DNA from: Candidatus Babeliales bacterium
GTDB lineage: Bacteria; Babelota; Babeliae; Babelales; JACPOV01
Assembly (NCBI GenBank): GCA_036260945.1
Contig: DATALT010000002.1
Location: forward strand, 1 to 64,000
DNA length: 64,000 nucleotides
Direction: 5' to 3'
The notes beneath the pieces were generated by a model. That model was not told where the DNA came from. It did no database searches and worked only from the letters and a program-made list of their open reading frames with translations. Positions 27,926-37,548 of this stretch are shown piece by piece. The translations under genes and the position numbers were made by a program. How positions within the stretch are numbered: position 1 is the stretch's first letter; every line of letters begins with the position of its first letter.

Positions 27926-28300
27926 ATGATAATTAACGCAACTTTTTTTGTGCAAATGATTAACTTTGCGATCGCTTATATTGCGCTCGATCGGATTCTT
28001 TTGCGTGCGGTTGTTAAAGATATTCAAACGCAATCGCAACAAGATCGCGCTCTTACTGCGCAACTTGAAAAAACCCAAAAGCGAATAGAAGAACTTAAGA
28101 AACAAGAAGTAACTCAGTGGCGAGAATGGCAAAATATTTTTAAGCTTAAATTGCCACAATTGAATCAACAGAGTGCAGTAATTAACGAAGAACTAATTCT
28201 CAAACCGGAAGAACCGGATAAATCAAAAGTTGGTCGAATGCGCAACGAAATTGCTGGCATTATTGTCAAACGTGTTGGAGCATTCCATGATCGGCCTTAG
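27926..28300 (+). CDS. ATP synthase F0 subunit b-like protein (short)
   Basis: The 124-residue protein has a single N-terminal hydrophobic segment (TFFVQMINFAIAYIALDRILL) followed by charged, coiled-coil-type sequence, the usual layout of subunit b or b'. It is shorter than typical b (about 155-165 residues) and directly precedes a second b-like gene, overlapping it by 14 bases. I interpret the pair as b' and b of the peripheral stalk. Sequence identity is low, so the call depends on topology and operon position. Confidence 0.65.
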   Translation: MIINATFFVQMINFAIAYIALDRILLRAVVKDIQTQSQQDRALTAQLEKTQKRIEELKKQEVTQWREWQNIFKLKLPQLNQQSAVINEELILKPEEPDKSKVGRMRNEIAGIIVKRVGAFHDRP

Positions 28301-28775
28301 TACCATTTTTTTTAGATTACTCAATGCGGCTGTTGTGTTTACATTGTTGGGTTATGCTTTTTTCAAGTATGTTTTGCCTTCGATTTATAAAGTTCTTTCG
28401 CAAGAAGATGCCGCGGAAAAAAATAGACAGATGAAAAAAGAGATGCTCAATGAATTAGAAAAAGAAATGGAGCATACACTTGCAGCGCAAGAGAAGTTGG
28501 GCGATAGATTATCACTCGCTATTGGCAAATGGGTCCAAATAGTAGAAAAAAATAAAACTGCTGCGCGCCAAATACAAGATACTATTGTTGCACAAAACCA
28601 AGAACGAGCATTCGTACGTTTACAGCACGCTCAAGATTTGCTTATCAAAAAAGAGATTATTAATCCGGCAATTGAACAAGCACGCACAGAACTTAAAGAA
28701 CATTTTTCTCATAAGCAAATGGGCGACCAGTATCTTAATCAACTTGTGGCAGCTTTAGAAAAGAAGAAATTATGA
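28287..28775 (+). CDS. atpF: ATP synthase F0 subunit b
   Basis: The ATG at 28287, preceded by GGAG, gives 162 residues; an upstream in-frame start at 28230 would lie deep inside the previous gene. An N-terminal membrane helix (IFFRLLNAAVVFTLLGYAFFKYV) is followed by a long charged helix with AEKNRQMKKEMLNELEKEMEHTL, as expected for the peripheral stalk. It overlaps the delta gene by four bases (ATGA). Confidence 0.75.
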   Translation: MIGLSTIFFRLLNAAVVFTLLGYAFFKYVLPSIYKVLSQEDAAEKNRQMKKEMLNELEKEMEHTLAAQEKLGDRLSLAIGKWVQIVEKNKTAARQIQDTIVAQNQERAFVRLQHAQDLLIKKEIINPAIEQARTELKEHFSHKQMGDQYLNQLVAALEKKKL

Positions 28776-29320
28776 ATAAAGATTATGTTCCATTAGCACG
28801 GAAATATGCGATCGCGTACCTGAACGCTTTTGGAAATACTCTTAATGAAAAAGCGGTGAATGAGATTGGATTGATTGGCGATTTTTTTGAGCATAATCGT
28901 TCAGTTCTCTTTTTTTTGAAATTGCCAGCAAAGTTTAATCGCGTTAAGGTGCATATTATTAAACGGTTGCGTGAACAATTGCCGATGAGCGAACAACTTA
29001 CAAAACTTATCGATCTTCTGCTTTCGCAACAGCGACTTTTTATGCTGCCAACTGTTTGTGCGAGCATAAAAGAAGTTTTTGATGAAAGAAATCAGATTAT
29101 TAATGCGCGTCTTGAAAGTTCGCATCCACTTGATGAAAAACAAATCATTATTCTTAAAAATTATTTTGAACAATTAACAGGAACAAAAATCGAAACCCAA
29201 CCTGTAGTAAAACCTTCGCTTATTGCGGGAGTTCGACTTCAAGCCGATACGGTTCTTTGGGAATATTCGGTTGCAAAGCAGTTGCGTAATGCAGAAAGGC
29301 TATTAAGCAATGGAGATTAA
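28772..29320 (+). CDS. atpH: ATP synthase F1 subunit delta
   Basis: Delta (OSCP) joins the peripheral stalk to the top of F1. The 182-residue protein begins LARKYAIAYLNAFG, close to the usual ARRYAxAL start. It contains the C-terminal block KIETQPVVKPSLIAGVRLQADTVLWEYSVAKQL, which corresponds to the family's V.DPsLIGGi.i..gd.v.D.Svk..L. It overlaps b by four bases and alpha by eleven. Length and context match. Confidence 0.9.
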   Translation: MNKDYVPLARKYAIAYLNAFGNTLNEKAVNEIGLIGDFFEHNRSVLFFLKLPAKFNRVKVHIIKRLREQLPMSEQLTKLIDLLLSQQRLFMLPTVCASIKEVFDERNQIINARLESSHPLDEKQIIILKNYFEQLTGTKIETQPVVKPSLIAGVRLQADTVLWEYSVAKQLRNAERLLSNGD

Positions 29321-30812
29321 AAGCTCTGATCTTATTTCCTTATTTGAAAAAGCGTTAAACAATATTGATCAAGCGCAACTTGAAGAGATTGGGGTTGTTA
29401 TCCAAGTTGGCGACTCAATGTGCAAAGTGCATGGATTACGTAACGCAGTTTTGGGTGAGCTCGTCACCTTTGAAGGTGGCAATCGCGGCATTATATTTAA
29501 TTTAGATGAAGATTACGTTTCGATTTTTCTTTTTGATGCCGCGATTGCGGTCGATGAACTAGAAGTTGTGAAGCGGACTGGCAGTGTTTTCAAAATCCCT
29601 GTCGGAGATAATTTGCTCGGGCGTGTTATCGACGCGGTAGGAAAACCAATCGATGGTCTTGGCGCAATAAATGTCGAACAAACCAGATCAATCGAAGCGG
29701 AAGCTCCAGGTATTATTGAACGCAGCCCTATTAATGAATCTTTGGAAACTGGCATCATGTCAATCGATGCATTAATTCCGGTCGGCAAAGGCCAGCGTGA
29801 GCTCATTATTGGTAATCGCAATACCGGAAAAACAGCGGTGGTTCTTGATACTATCGTGCATCAAAAAGATAAAAATGTTTTGTGTGTATATGTTTCTATC
29901 GGTCAACGACAAGCAAACCTAGCGCGTTTTATAAAAACACTCGAAGAGCATGGCGCGCTTGAATATACGGTTGTTGTCAGCGCTGATTCAAGCGATACGG
30001 TGCTTCGTCAATATGTTGCTCCGTATGTAGGATGTTCAATTGCAGAATATTTCCGCGATCAGGGCAGAGATGTTCTGATCGTGTACGATGATTTGAGTAA
30101 TCACGCGATTGCGTATCGCGAAATGTCGCTTCTTTTGCGTAGATCTCCGGGGCGCGAAGCGTATCCTGGCGACGTTTTTTATTTACACTCTCGTCTACTG
30201 GAGCGCGCGGGAAAATTGGCAAAAGGCGGATCCATCACGGCGTTTCCCGTAGTACAAATTCAAAGCGATGATATTACTGCCTATATTCCGACTAACTTAA
30301 TTTCGATTACGGATGGGCAAATTTTCTTAGATACGCACCTTTTCAATCAAGGTGTTCGCCCGGCTGTTAACGTTGAACTATCAGTTTCTCGTGTTGGCGG
30401 TGCCGCGCAAACAAAAGCGATCAAGAAAATGACGCGCGCATTGCGCCTTGAATTGGCACAATATCATGAGCTTCTTGATTTTGCACAGTTTGGAACTGAG
30501 CTCGATCCTGTTGCACAAAAACGATTAAACCGCGGTGCGTTGGCAGTTGAACTTCTCAAGCAACCGCAATTTGCGGGTTATAGTTTCGTCGATCAGTCGC
30601 TGATGCTTTTCTTATTGAAGGAAAACTTCTTAGATGCGTTACCGATTCGAGATGTACAAACTTATGCACAGCAATTTGTGAGCTATGTTAAATCGATCTA
30701 TCAAGAAACGTATGAAACAATTTTTACAACTCAAGATGTTTCAGAACAAACGCAAAATAAGCTTATTGAAATTGCTCGAGAATTTACCAAGATTTTCGTA
30801 CCAAAAGCATAA
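29310..30812 (+). CDS. atpA: ATP synthase F1 subunit alpha
   Basis: This is the non-catalytic nucleotide-binding subunit of F1. The 500-residue protein has the beta-barrel N-domain (GVVIQVGDSMCKVHGL), Walker A GNRNTGKTAVV (normally GDRQTGKTA, here Asn for Asp and Gln), VSIGQRQANLARF, LIVYDDLSNHAIAYREMSLLLRRSPGREAYPGDVFYLHSRLLERA, and the arginine finger region VELSVSRVGGAAQ. The cluster stops here: beta, gamma, epsilon and a are not in the window and must be elsewhere. Confidence 0.97.
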   Translation: MEIKSSDLISLFEKALNNIDQAQLEEIGVVIQVGDSMCKVHGLRNAVLGELVTFEGGNRGIIFNLDEDYVSIFLFDAAIAVDELEVVKRTGSVFKIPVGDNLLGRVIDAVGKPIDGLGAINVEQTRSIEAEAPGIIERSPINESLETGIMSIDALIPVGKGQRELIIGNRNTGKTAVVLDTIVHQKDKNVLCVYVSIGQRQANLARFIKTLEEHGALEYTVVVSADSSDTVLRQYVAPYVGCSIAEYFRDQGRDVLIVYDDLSNHAIAYREMSLLLRRSPGREAYPGDVFYLHSRLLERAGKLAKGGSITAFPVVQIQSDDITAYIPTNLISITDGQIFLDTHLFNQGVRPAVNVELSVSRVGGAAQTKAIKKMTRALRLELAQYHELLDFAQFGTELDPVAQKRLNRGALAVELLKQPQFAGYSFVDQSLMLFLLKENFLDALPIRDVQTYAQQFVSYVKSIYQETYETIFTTQDVSEQTQNKLIEIAREFTKIFVPKA

Positions 30813-30848
30813 GCGAACGATAATTGCGCAAATGAGGCAATTGTGCAC

Positions 30849-30877
30849 TTTAAAAAGTTCTCTTTCTTGCGTATACT
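30849..30877 (+). promoter_or_regulatory. Likely promoter of tRNA-Arg
   Basis: TATACT (30872-30877) is a good -10 box 22 bases before the mature tRNA. The -35 candidate TTTAAA lies 17 bases upstream and is weak. Confidence 0.45.
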
Positions 30878-30899
30878 ATAGCCACATATCTTTTTTTAG

Positions 30900-30976
<77 letters not shown>

Positions 30977-31076
30977 AATTTCGTGAAACAAAATTTGTCC
31001 GTCGTAACTTGCCGAGGACTTGTCCATCTAAGTTTTTTGCGAAGATGGAAGCACGGATAAGTGATGATGCTCAGAG

Positions 31077-31101
31077 CTGGGATTGGCACGCCAGTTTTTT
31101 T
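31077..31101 (+). terminator. Possible terminator beyond tRNA-Arg
   Basis: A short CTGG/CCAG stem with a ten-base loop is followed by seven T's, about 100 bases after the tRNA. The stem is weak. Confidence 0.3.
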
Positions 31102-31151
31102 GTGTGTCTTTAATTCAGCTTTTTTAGATGGGATGAATTTTCGTGTATCCT

Positions 31152-31775
31152 CTAAAAATTACCACCGAAACCTATACCCAGGCAAAATCCACTAATATCA
31201 AAATTATTCCGTACCGTATATTTGGATGGATCGCTTCGGTTAAAAGAAAATTTTTGATAAAGATATTGAGTGAAAAGATCTACGAAAGTATGATTCGTTA
31301 GTTGGCGAGTAAAACCGAGTCGAAAGAGACCCCCAGCTGTTTGTCCAGAATTATTGTTCAAAACAAAAGGTGAATAATCTTTATTTTTTAAAAAGCTCCA
31401 ACATACCCCTATCCCAGTATGCATGGTCCATGCATCATCTATGATATAGAGATAGCTTAGTCCGAAGGTTACAGGTACAACTCGAATTTTAGTTTTACTA
31501 TTGCATCCAAGAGCACGCCCTTTTGCATGAAGATAACCAATATTAAGCCATGTTTGCCAATGCCAGAATATTTTTGCAATTTGGATTTCGTAAAGGGGCA
31601 GGACTGTAGAGAATAATGCTCTTGATGTTTTAGATGAAGGAATAAATGCTGAAATTTTCCCTTCAACAGAATAATCTTGTTCGTTGTTAACATATGCTTT
31701 TACATAACATGCATTGAAAATCATGAAGCATATCCACATATATCTTATTATTTTCGTACAGTTGTTATTTAGCAT
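31152..31775 (-). CDS. Predicted outer-membrane beta-barrel protein
   Basis: The 207-residue product has a signal peptide (TKIIRYMWICFMIFNACYVKA) and strands of alternating polarity ending in GFCLGIGFGGNF, with a terminal phenylalanine suited to BAM recognition. Segments such as PVTFGLSYLYIIDDAWTMHTGIGVCW and HTFVDLFTQYLYQKFSF fit a small 8-strand barrel. It overlaps the end of the upstream propeller gene by seven bases. No family is recognised. Confidence 0.65.
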   Translation of the reverse strand: MLNNNCTKIIRYMWICFMIFNACYVKAYVNNEQDYSVEGKISAFIPSSKTSRALFSTVLPLYEIQIAKIFWHWQTWLNIGYLHAKGRALGCNSKTKIRVVPVTFGLSYLYIIDDAWTMHTGIGVCWSFLKNKDYSPFVLNNNSGQTAGGLFRLGFTRQLTNHTFVDLFTQYLYQKFSFNRSDPSKYTVRNNFDISGFCLGIGFGGNF

Positions 31776-33601
31776 AGCGGTTCTACAATTATGGTTATAG
31801 GGGATGAAAGCAATCCATCAGAGCTTACTGAAACAAGGTAATAGGTATAGGTTGTTTTTGGTAAGCGATTATGGTCGCTAAATTGTAACGGACTCGATGC
31901 TGGAATGGTGGCAATAAGATCTGTCAGCAGAGCATCGCGATAGATTTGATATTCCAGTGGCGCGGTTCCTACTAGGGGTAGATTCCAAGTAATTAAGTTG
32001 ATAATATCGGTTTGCGTTGGGTATCGACAGCAAATTTGTGATCCTTTTGCGCTGGATGGCGGAGCTGGAAAAAACTGAGAAGTTATTGCCGTGGGCCCCC
32101 CGTTATTACTCATAAAACGACTAGAAAAAACCTTGGCAGTGGAGGTTCCCGCAGAGTTGGTCACTCGTAATGTAACGTTAAATGAACCTGTCGTAGCATA
32201 TATATGATTAACTATTGGGGATGCAGTTACTACGAGGGGGGTTCCATCTCCAAAATCCCATTCGTAACTAACAATTGTTCCAATCGGGGAGAGAGATGCT
32301 GATGCATCGAAAACGCTTGGTATTCCTGGTGGCTGAATCGAACCGATAAATGATGCAACTGGAGCAGGGTCAGGAGACATCACAAGATCTTGAACGTCAC
32401 CGGGGCTATTGGCAAAACTTGGTCCAGCGGTATTTGTTGCAACATCTATGGGAGTGACATGGTCAGTTGATTCATTGAGTACATAAATCGTCTTGCTGTC
32501 TGGAGTTCCAACTACCCAAAAAGGGCGAGAGCCAGGAACAAGGTTAATGGTATTAACGATGGTATTAGTAGTAAGATCAACCACGCTTACCGTATCATTT
32601 TCTATATTTGCCACATACATAGTTGTTCCTGTAGGAAGAATAAATGCTCCGTAAGGCCCCGCCCCAAGAGGAAAGGGTATTGTGCCAATTGATGTTTGAG
32701 TAGCTACATCAATAATGGTTATATTATTATTGACCGCAAACGCACTTGTTGCGTACGCAATAGTTCCATCGGGTGTGATAGCTATTGCCCCGGGTGTAAA
32801 ACCAGTCGTGATACTTGTACCCGGCGTAAAGGAAGCGGTATCAATTGGCGTTACATTACCAGAAGAAAAATTATCAACAAATACGGTCGATCCATCAGGA
32901 GTTACAGAAAGAGAACCTAATCCTGGGCTCAGAAGTATGTCGGTGATGACTGTATTATTAATAGTGTCAATTACCGTAACAAATCCTGAGGTAAAATTTG
33001 AAACATAGACGCGTGTGCCATCGGGGCTGACAATAATATCAAATGCGCCGGGGCCGGCGATCGGCGTTGGTATATTCATAATAATAGTATTAGTAGCAGC
33101 ATCTATAACGCTGACCAGGCCTTGATCGGAATAAGCAGCGTAAATCTTTGTGCCGTCAGGAGTGATTACCGAAGCAAGCGAGTCTGAAGGAAGCGGGATT
33201 GTTCCATTGATTGTATTGTTTGCGGTATCAAAAAGAGTAATGGCATCTTGATTTATTGCAGAAATAATTCCATTCCATGAATCTTGCGTGTAGGTATAAA
33301 AATCATTACGAGTTAATGGCGATGTTTGGCTTCCAACAGTCACGCGCACATCTACCGTTCCAGCCGTACCAAGAGGAACAACAGCTTGAATTTCCGTATC
33401 AGAAATAATAGTAAAACTGGATGCGGGTCGATTGCCTAAGATAACTGCGGAAGCGCCGGTAAATCCACTACCCTCAATAGTAATAACATTGCCCCCGTTG
33501 ATTGAACCATTGGTCGGAGAGATAGATTGAATGGATGGCGCCGCAATAGAATTATCAAATCTAAGTATGAGCATCAAAACAACAAGTACTATTCTGAGCA
33601 T
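31769..33601 (-). CDS. Exported multidomain surface protein: IPT/TIG, YVTN beta-propeller, PKD, FN3-like
   Basis: The start at 33601 is chosen because it gives a signal peptide (LRIVLVVLMLILRFDNSIAA); the longer frame to 33724 adds an unlikely cytoplasmic leader. Of 610 residues, about 22-105 form an IPT/TIG domain (SISPTNGSINGGNVITIEGSGF). About 115-410 form a seven-bladed YVTN-type propeller with repeats such as ITPDGTKIYAAY and VSPDGTRVYVSN. About 415-500 form a PKD domain (VSYEWDFGDGT), and the remainder is FN3-like. Such proteins usually act in surface binding. The partner is unknown. Confidence 0.85.
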   Translation of the reverse strand: MLRIVLVVLMLILRFDNSIAAPSIQSISPTNGSINGGNVITIEGSGFTGASAVILGNRPASSFTIISDTEIQAVVPLGTAGTVDVRVTVGSQTSPLTRNDFYTYTQDSWNGIISAINQDAITLFDTANNTINGTIPLPSDSLASVITPDGTKIYAAYSDQGLVSVIDAATNTIIMNIPTPIAGPGAFDIIVSPDGTRVYVSNFTSGFVTVIDTINNTVITDILLSPGLGSLSVTPDGSTVFVDNFSSGNVTPIDTASFTPGTSITTGFTPGAIAITPDGTIAYATSAFAVNNNITIIDVATQTSIGTIPFPLGAGPYGAFILPTGTTMYVANIENDTVSVVDLTTNTIVNTINLVPGSRPFWVVGTPDSKTIYVLNESTDHVTPIDVATNTAGPSFANSPGDVQDLVMSPDPAPVASFIGSIQPPGIPSVFDASASLSPIGTIVSYEWDFGDGTPLVVTASPIVNHIYATTGSFNVTLRVTNSAGTSTAKVFSSRFMSNNGGPTAITSQFFPAPPSSAKGSQICCRYPTQTDIINLITWNLPLVGTAPLEYQIYRDALLTDLIATIPASSPLQFSDHNRLPKTTYTYYLVSVSSDGLLSSPITIIVEPLC

Positions 33602-33793
33602 ATAAGAACCCTTGATCAAGCGATTTCGGTTATTAAATTCACAGTAAAATTTTAAACAATCGAAATTATGATAACTCATTTTTTTAATATCAATTTTTTG
33701 TGCTTGTCGATAGAGATAATCCACATACTATGATGAGTCTTGATAAAATATAAAGGCTTTTATTTATTTTCGAATTAAATTGATTAGAATCTT

Positions 33794-34513
33794 CTACTCA
33801 AAAGAATGTATCCAATCAATCTCGGGCAAATGGTGTCCTTTTAGAAAAGCGTTCGCTTTTGAAAAGTGCTTGCATCCTAAAAATTTGGTGACCGACAAAG
33901 GAGACGGGTGTGCAGATTTTAAAATAAGATGGAGGCACGAATCTTCGTGTATATGCAGATGCTGCATTTTCTTTTGTGCGTATGCGCCCCAGAGCATAAA
34001 AACCGTCGGATGTTTTCGTTTCAGAAGTTGTTCCATAACCGCATCTGTGAAAATCTCCCAACCTTTATTTGCGTGAGCTGCGGGCTTTCCTTCTTCAACG
34101 GTTAAAATAGCGTTAAGAAGCAAGACACCTTGTTTTGCCCAGCCGGTTAACGTGCCATTTTGTGGCACAGCGATGCCAAGATCACTGACGAGCTCTTTAA
34201 AAATGTTTCGCAACGATGGTGGAATTGCGACTCCTGGCGGCACGCTGAAACTTAATCCGTGTGCTTGGCCGGGGCCGTGATAGGGATCCTGCCCGATAAT
34301 AACTACGCTTACCTTATCAAAAGGGGTTGCTTTTAATGCTGCAAAGATATTTTGTTTAGCAGGATAAATCGTCGCGCCCGCTTTTTCACGTTCTTGCAAA
34401 AAATTTATCAAAGCATCGATTTCCGGTTTGCGGCAAACATCTTCTAACGGTTTTTGCCACGATGGGGGCAGGGCAGAGAAAAATTGTTTTTGTCTTAAGC
34501 TCATTTCTTTCAT
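33794..34513 (-). CDS. ung: Uracil-DNA glycosylase
   Basis: Ung removes uracil from DNA as the first step of base excision repair. The 239-residue protein has the water-activating motif GQDPYHGPGQAHGLSFSV near residue 75, and the LNAILTVEEGKPAAHANKGWE block. The C-terminal leucine-loop motif HPSPLSV follows, near residue 205. All family landmarks are intact and length is normal. A second ATG at 34504 is a possible start. Confidence 0.97.
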   Translation of the reverse strand: MKEMSLRQKQFFSALPPSWQKPLEDVCRKPEIDALINFLQEREKAGATIYPAKQNIFAALKATPFDKVSVVIIGQDPYHGPGQAHGLSFSVPPGVAIPPSLRNIFKELVSDLGIAVPQNGTLTGWAKQGVLLLNAILTVEEGKPAAHANKGWEIFTDAVMEQLLKRKHPTVFMLWGAYAQKKMQHLHIHEDSCLHLILKSAHPSPLSVTKFLGCKHFSKANAFLKGHHLPEIDWIHSFE

Positions 34514-34696
34514 AACAGGATGATTTTGTAGGTATTTGTGCGCCTTGTCAAATTTGAGTTTGAAATTATTTCAATGCTAAAAAAAGCGTAACTGCTTTTT
34601 GCGTGAAAAGCCTTACCAGTTCGGTTTTTTCTTGACTTTTTTTCCTCGTTTTATATTGTTAATCATAATACAAAAAATATTTAAAAGAGTTTTTAT

Positions 34697-35461
34697 ATGC
34701 ATTCAATGATAGAAATAAAAAATTTAAGAAAAATTTACCTTTCCGGAGCAGCCGAAGTAAAAGCTGTTGATGGAATAGATCTTTCTGTTCACAAGGGCGA
34801 AATTTTCGGGTTTCTAGGGCCAAATGGTGCTGGCAAAACTACCACCATGCGCATACTCACCACATTATTAAAACCAACGTCTGGCACCGTACACGTTGCA
34901 GGTTTTGATCTTGGCGCTGAGCCTGATATGGTGCGCAAAAGTATTGGTTATGTGAGTCAAACAGGCGGATTGGAACGCAGTGCAACGGCGCGGGAAAACT
35001 TAGTTTTGCAAGCACGTCTTTATGGTATGAGTAAAACTGATGCGCAAGAGCGCGCTGCTGAACTTATTAATTCTTTAGGCATTGCAGCTTTTGCAGATCG
35101 ACTTGTAGAAACCTATTCTGGTGGTCAACGACGCAGAGCCGATATTGCGCTCGGCATGGTTCATAAACCCAAACTTCTTTTTTTAGATGAACCTACCATT
35201 GCACTCGATCCTCAAAGTCGTGCACAAATTTGGGAAGAGATTAAAAAACTCAAAACGCATGGTACGACGATATTTTTCACCACGCATTATCTTGATGAGG
35301 CCGATATATACTGCGATCGCATCGCAATTGTTGATAATGGTAAAATCGTAGCACTTGGTACGCCTGAATCGCTCAAGCATGAAATTGCTCCTGGCAAAAA
35401 AGCTACCTTGGACGAAGTTTTCCTCGAAAAAACAGGCCATAGTTTTAAACAAGATAATTAA
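34697..35461 (+). CDS. ABC exporter ATP-binding protein (DrrA-like)
   Basis: The 254-residue ATPase has Walker A GPNGAGKTTTM near residue 41, the DrrA-type Q-loop region (GYVSQTGGLERSATARENL), the signature YSGGQRRRADIAL, Walker B LLFLDEPTIALDP, and the switch histidine in IFFTTHYLDEAD. It is paired 12 bases upstream of an ABC-2 permease. DrrAB-type pairs export drugs, lipids or polysaccharides; the substrate here is unknown. Confidence 0.93.
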   Translation: MHSMIEIKNLRKIYLSGAAEVKAVDGIDLSVHKGEIFGFLGPNGAGKTTTMRILTTLLKPTSGTVHVAGFDLGAEPDMVRKSIGYVSQTGGLERSATARENLVLQARLYGMSKTDAQERAAELINSLGIAAFADRLVETYSGGQRRRADIALGMVHKPKLLFLDEPTIALDPQSRAQIWEEIKKLKTHGTTIFFTTHYLDEADIYCDRIAIVDNGKIVALGTPESLKHEIAPGKKATLDEVFLEKTGHSFKQDN

Positions 35462-35473
35462 GAAAATAGAACC

Positions 35474-36238
35474 ATGATGAAATTATTTAACGATACGTCT
35501 CTTATTTTTTTTCGCAGCGTACAAACCACTTTGCGTAATCCGGTTTGGATTATTTTTGGACTTTTTCAGCCGCTTTGTTTTTTGCTCTTATTTGCGCCAT
35601 TGCTTGAGAAACTTACAAGCAATCCGGCGTTTGGCAGCTCTAATTCACTAACAGTTTTTACGCCGGGTCTTTTGATTATGATAGCGCTTTATGGCACTTC
35701 GTTTGTCGGCTTTGCGCTTATTGATGATATCAGATCCGGAGTTATTGAGCGTTTTCGTGTAACGCCCATAAATAGAAAAGCACTTATTTTGGGACGCGTT
35801 TTGCGAGATCTATGCGTTCTTGCGGTTCAAGCGACATTCTTGCTTGTTTTAGCGTGGCTTCTTGGTTTGTCTGCGTCACTTTTTGGTGTATTGATTTCGT
35901 ATGGGTTGGTTTTGCTTGTTGGATTTACGATGTCTACAGCATCCTACTGCGCAGCTCTTATGCTGCAAAGTGAAGATGCGCTTGCGCCAGCGATTAACTT
36001 TTTTTTGTTGCCGATACAATTGCTTGCGGGTATTACACTTCCACTAACCTTAGCACCTCTCTGGCTTCAACGCGTTGCATTTTTTAATCCGTTCGCTCAT
36101 GCAGTTTCTGCTGCGCGATCACTTTTTGTTGGCGATTATTTAAATGAAACGGTGGCATTAGGGTTTGCAACTATGATGCTCATTGCAGCGCTTGCTTTTT
36201 ACGGCGCGTCTCGTTTGCTTAAAAAAACTGCCTCGTAA
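35474..36238 (+). CDS. ABC-2 type exporter permease (DrrB-like)
   Basis: The 254-residue protein has about six hydrophobic segments and the ABC-2 C-terminal signature FNPFAHAVSAARSLFVGD. It follows the ATPase gene by 12 bases and is surely its membrane partner. The N-terminal cytoplasmic part (FFRSVQTTLRNPVWIIFGLFQPL) is typical of DrrB. Confidence 0.92.
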   Translation: MMKLFNDTSLIFFRSVQTTLRNPVWIIFGLFQPLCFLLLFAPLLEKLTSNPAFGSSNSLTVFTPGLLIMIALYGTSFVGFALIDDIRSGVIERFRVTPINRKALILGRVLRDLCVLAVQATFLLVLAWLLGLSASLFGVLISYGLVLLVGFTMSTASYCAALMLQSEDALAPAINFFLLPIQLLAGITLPLTLAPLWLQRVAFFNPFAHAVSAARSLFVGDYLNETVALGFATMMLIAALAFYGASRLLKKTAS

Positions 36239-36273
36239 AATCAACGCAAACCTTCTTAAAGACAGAAACGATA

Positions 36274-36303
36274 TTGACACTCAAATTGTCATTTGATTAT
36301 GTT
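36274..36303 (+). promoter_or_regulatory. Sigma-70 type promoter
   Basis: TTGACA (36274-36279) and TATGTT (36298-36303) are spaced by 18 bases, 33 bases before the chosen GTG start. The same boxes and spacing recur at 37757. Confidence 0.7.
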
Positions 36304-36336
36304 CGTACCATAGCATCAAATCACAAGGAGAGTTTC

Positions 36337-37548
36337 GTGCAAATCAGAAAGATATTTTTTCTAACGTTTCTTTTGGCAACACAAACTATTCATATCAAAG
36401 CTTCATTCGTCGGAAGTTTCCAGCAAGTAGCAGGATCGCCATTTGCTGCGGGTAATAGTCCAGCGTGGTCTGAATTTACACCTTTAGTCTCAGGAAATAT
36501 GTTTGTCGGTGTTCCGAACTATAATGATGCTTCGGTAACCATGTATAGCTTGAACCAAACGACTGGTTTTCTTACCCAAGTAACTGGTTCGCCATTTGCC
36601 ACGGGCAATCAACCGGCTTTTCTTCGATTTTCTCCTCTAGTTTCAGGCAACGTGTTTGCAGGCGTTGTAAATCATAATGATGACAACGTCTCTGTATATT
36701 TACTAAATCAGTCAACGGGCGCGTTGGCCCCCGTTACGGGTTCGCCATTTCCGACAGGTGCTGGGCCGTATGGTATAGATTTTTCTTTAGCTTCCGGAAC
36801 GTTGCTTTGTGCGATTTGCAACGCAGGAGATAGCACTCTCGTTACCTATACGGTCAACCAATCAACAGGTGAATTTTTCGCTGTTGATACTGCAGCAACG
36901 GGAGCTGGTACTTATTTAGTTGCCTTTTCTCCCGTAACTTTAGCAAATAAACTTTTTGCTGCTGTTACCAACGAAGACGATAATACCGTTTCGGTATTTG
37001 AAGTTGATCAGTTATCGGGTCTGTTAACTCCAGTTACAGGATCTCCTTTTGCGACCGGCAATCGTCCTATCGGCATAGAGTTTACACCGGTAGTGTCAGG
37101 CAATCTCTTTGCGGCAGTAACAAACGCAAATGATAACACGGTAAGTGTCTATTCGGTTGATCAGACAACCGGTGTATTTTCACAAGTTCCTGGGTCACCT
37201 TTTCCTGCAGGTTCAGACCCTAATGCGATCGCATTTTCACCGTTAATTCAAGGCAACTTATACGCTGCTGTTGTAAATTTTAACGTTCTTTTTAGCAGAT
37301 CAGGAAATAATGGCGTGTCTGTGTATCAGGTAGATCAGTTGACAGGAGCATTTACGCCGCTTGGCGATTCACCTTTTGGAACCGGAACGCAGCCTGATGG
37401 TATCGCTTATAGTTCTATTCTACCTAACGGAAAAATATTTGCTGTGGTAGCAAATTTTGGATCAAATAATACTTCGCTATTTGAGGTTTTAACACAGGCT
37501 AGCCCGACCTGCTCAACGATTCCTCTATTTCTTACTATCAATGGATGA
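36337..37548 (+). CDS. Exported beta-propeller protein
   Basis: Translation is taken from the GTG at 36337, which follows AAGGAGA; the upstream TTG at 36274 belongs to the promoter. The product has 403 residues with a signal peptide (KIFFLTFLLATQTIHIKA). About seven repeats of near 50 residues follow, each with a core such as LFAAVTNANDNTVSVYSVDQTTGVF and a G-SPF-AG-G linker, forming a propeller related to lactonase/YVTN folds. The C-terminus CSTIPLFLTING matches the tails of two other genes nearby. No catalytic site is recognised; a surface role is presumed. Confidence 0.82.
   Translation: MQIRKIFFLTFLLATQTIHIKASFVGSFQQVAGSPFAAGNSPAWSEFTPLVSGNMFVGVPNYNDASVTMYSLNQTTGFLTQVTGSPFATGNQPAFLRFSPLVSGNVFAGVVNHNDDNVSVYLLNQSTGALAPVTGSPFPTGAGPYGIDFSLASGTLLCAICNAGDSTLVTYTVNQSTGEFFAVDTAATGAGTYLVAFSPVTLANKLFAAVTNEDDNTVSVFEVDQLSGLLTPVTGSPFATGNRPIGIEFTPVVSGNLFAAVTNANDNTVSVYSVDQTTGVFSQVPGSPFPAGSDPNAIAFSPLIQGNLYAAVVNFNVLFSRSGNNGVSVYQVDQLTGAFTPLGDSPFGTGTQPDGIAYSSILPNGKIFAVVANFGSNNTSLFEVLTQASPTCSTIPLFLTING

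Noticed and set aside
30977-31151. Second tRNA or small RNA after tRNA-Arg
   Set aside because: No cloverleaf; only weak stems such as CAAATTT/AAATTTG near 30975-31000.
33602-33724. Longer start for the IPT-propeller protein
   Set aside because: It would place 41 polar residues before the signal peptide.
36274-36336. Extended N-terminus of the propeller protein from TTG at 36274
   Set aside because: The TTG is the -35 box; AAGGAGA before the GTG at 36337 and the signal peptide fit the shorter form.
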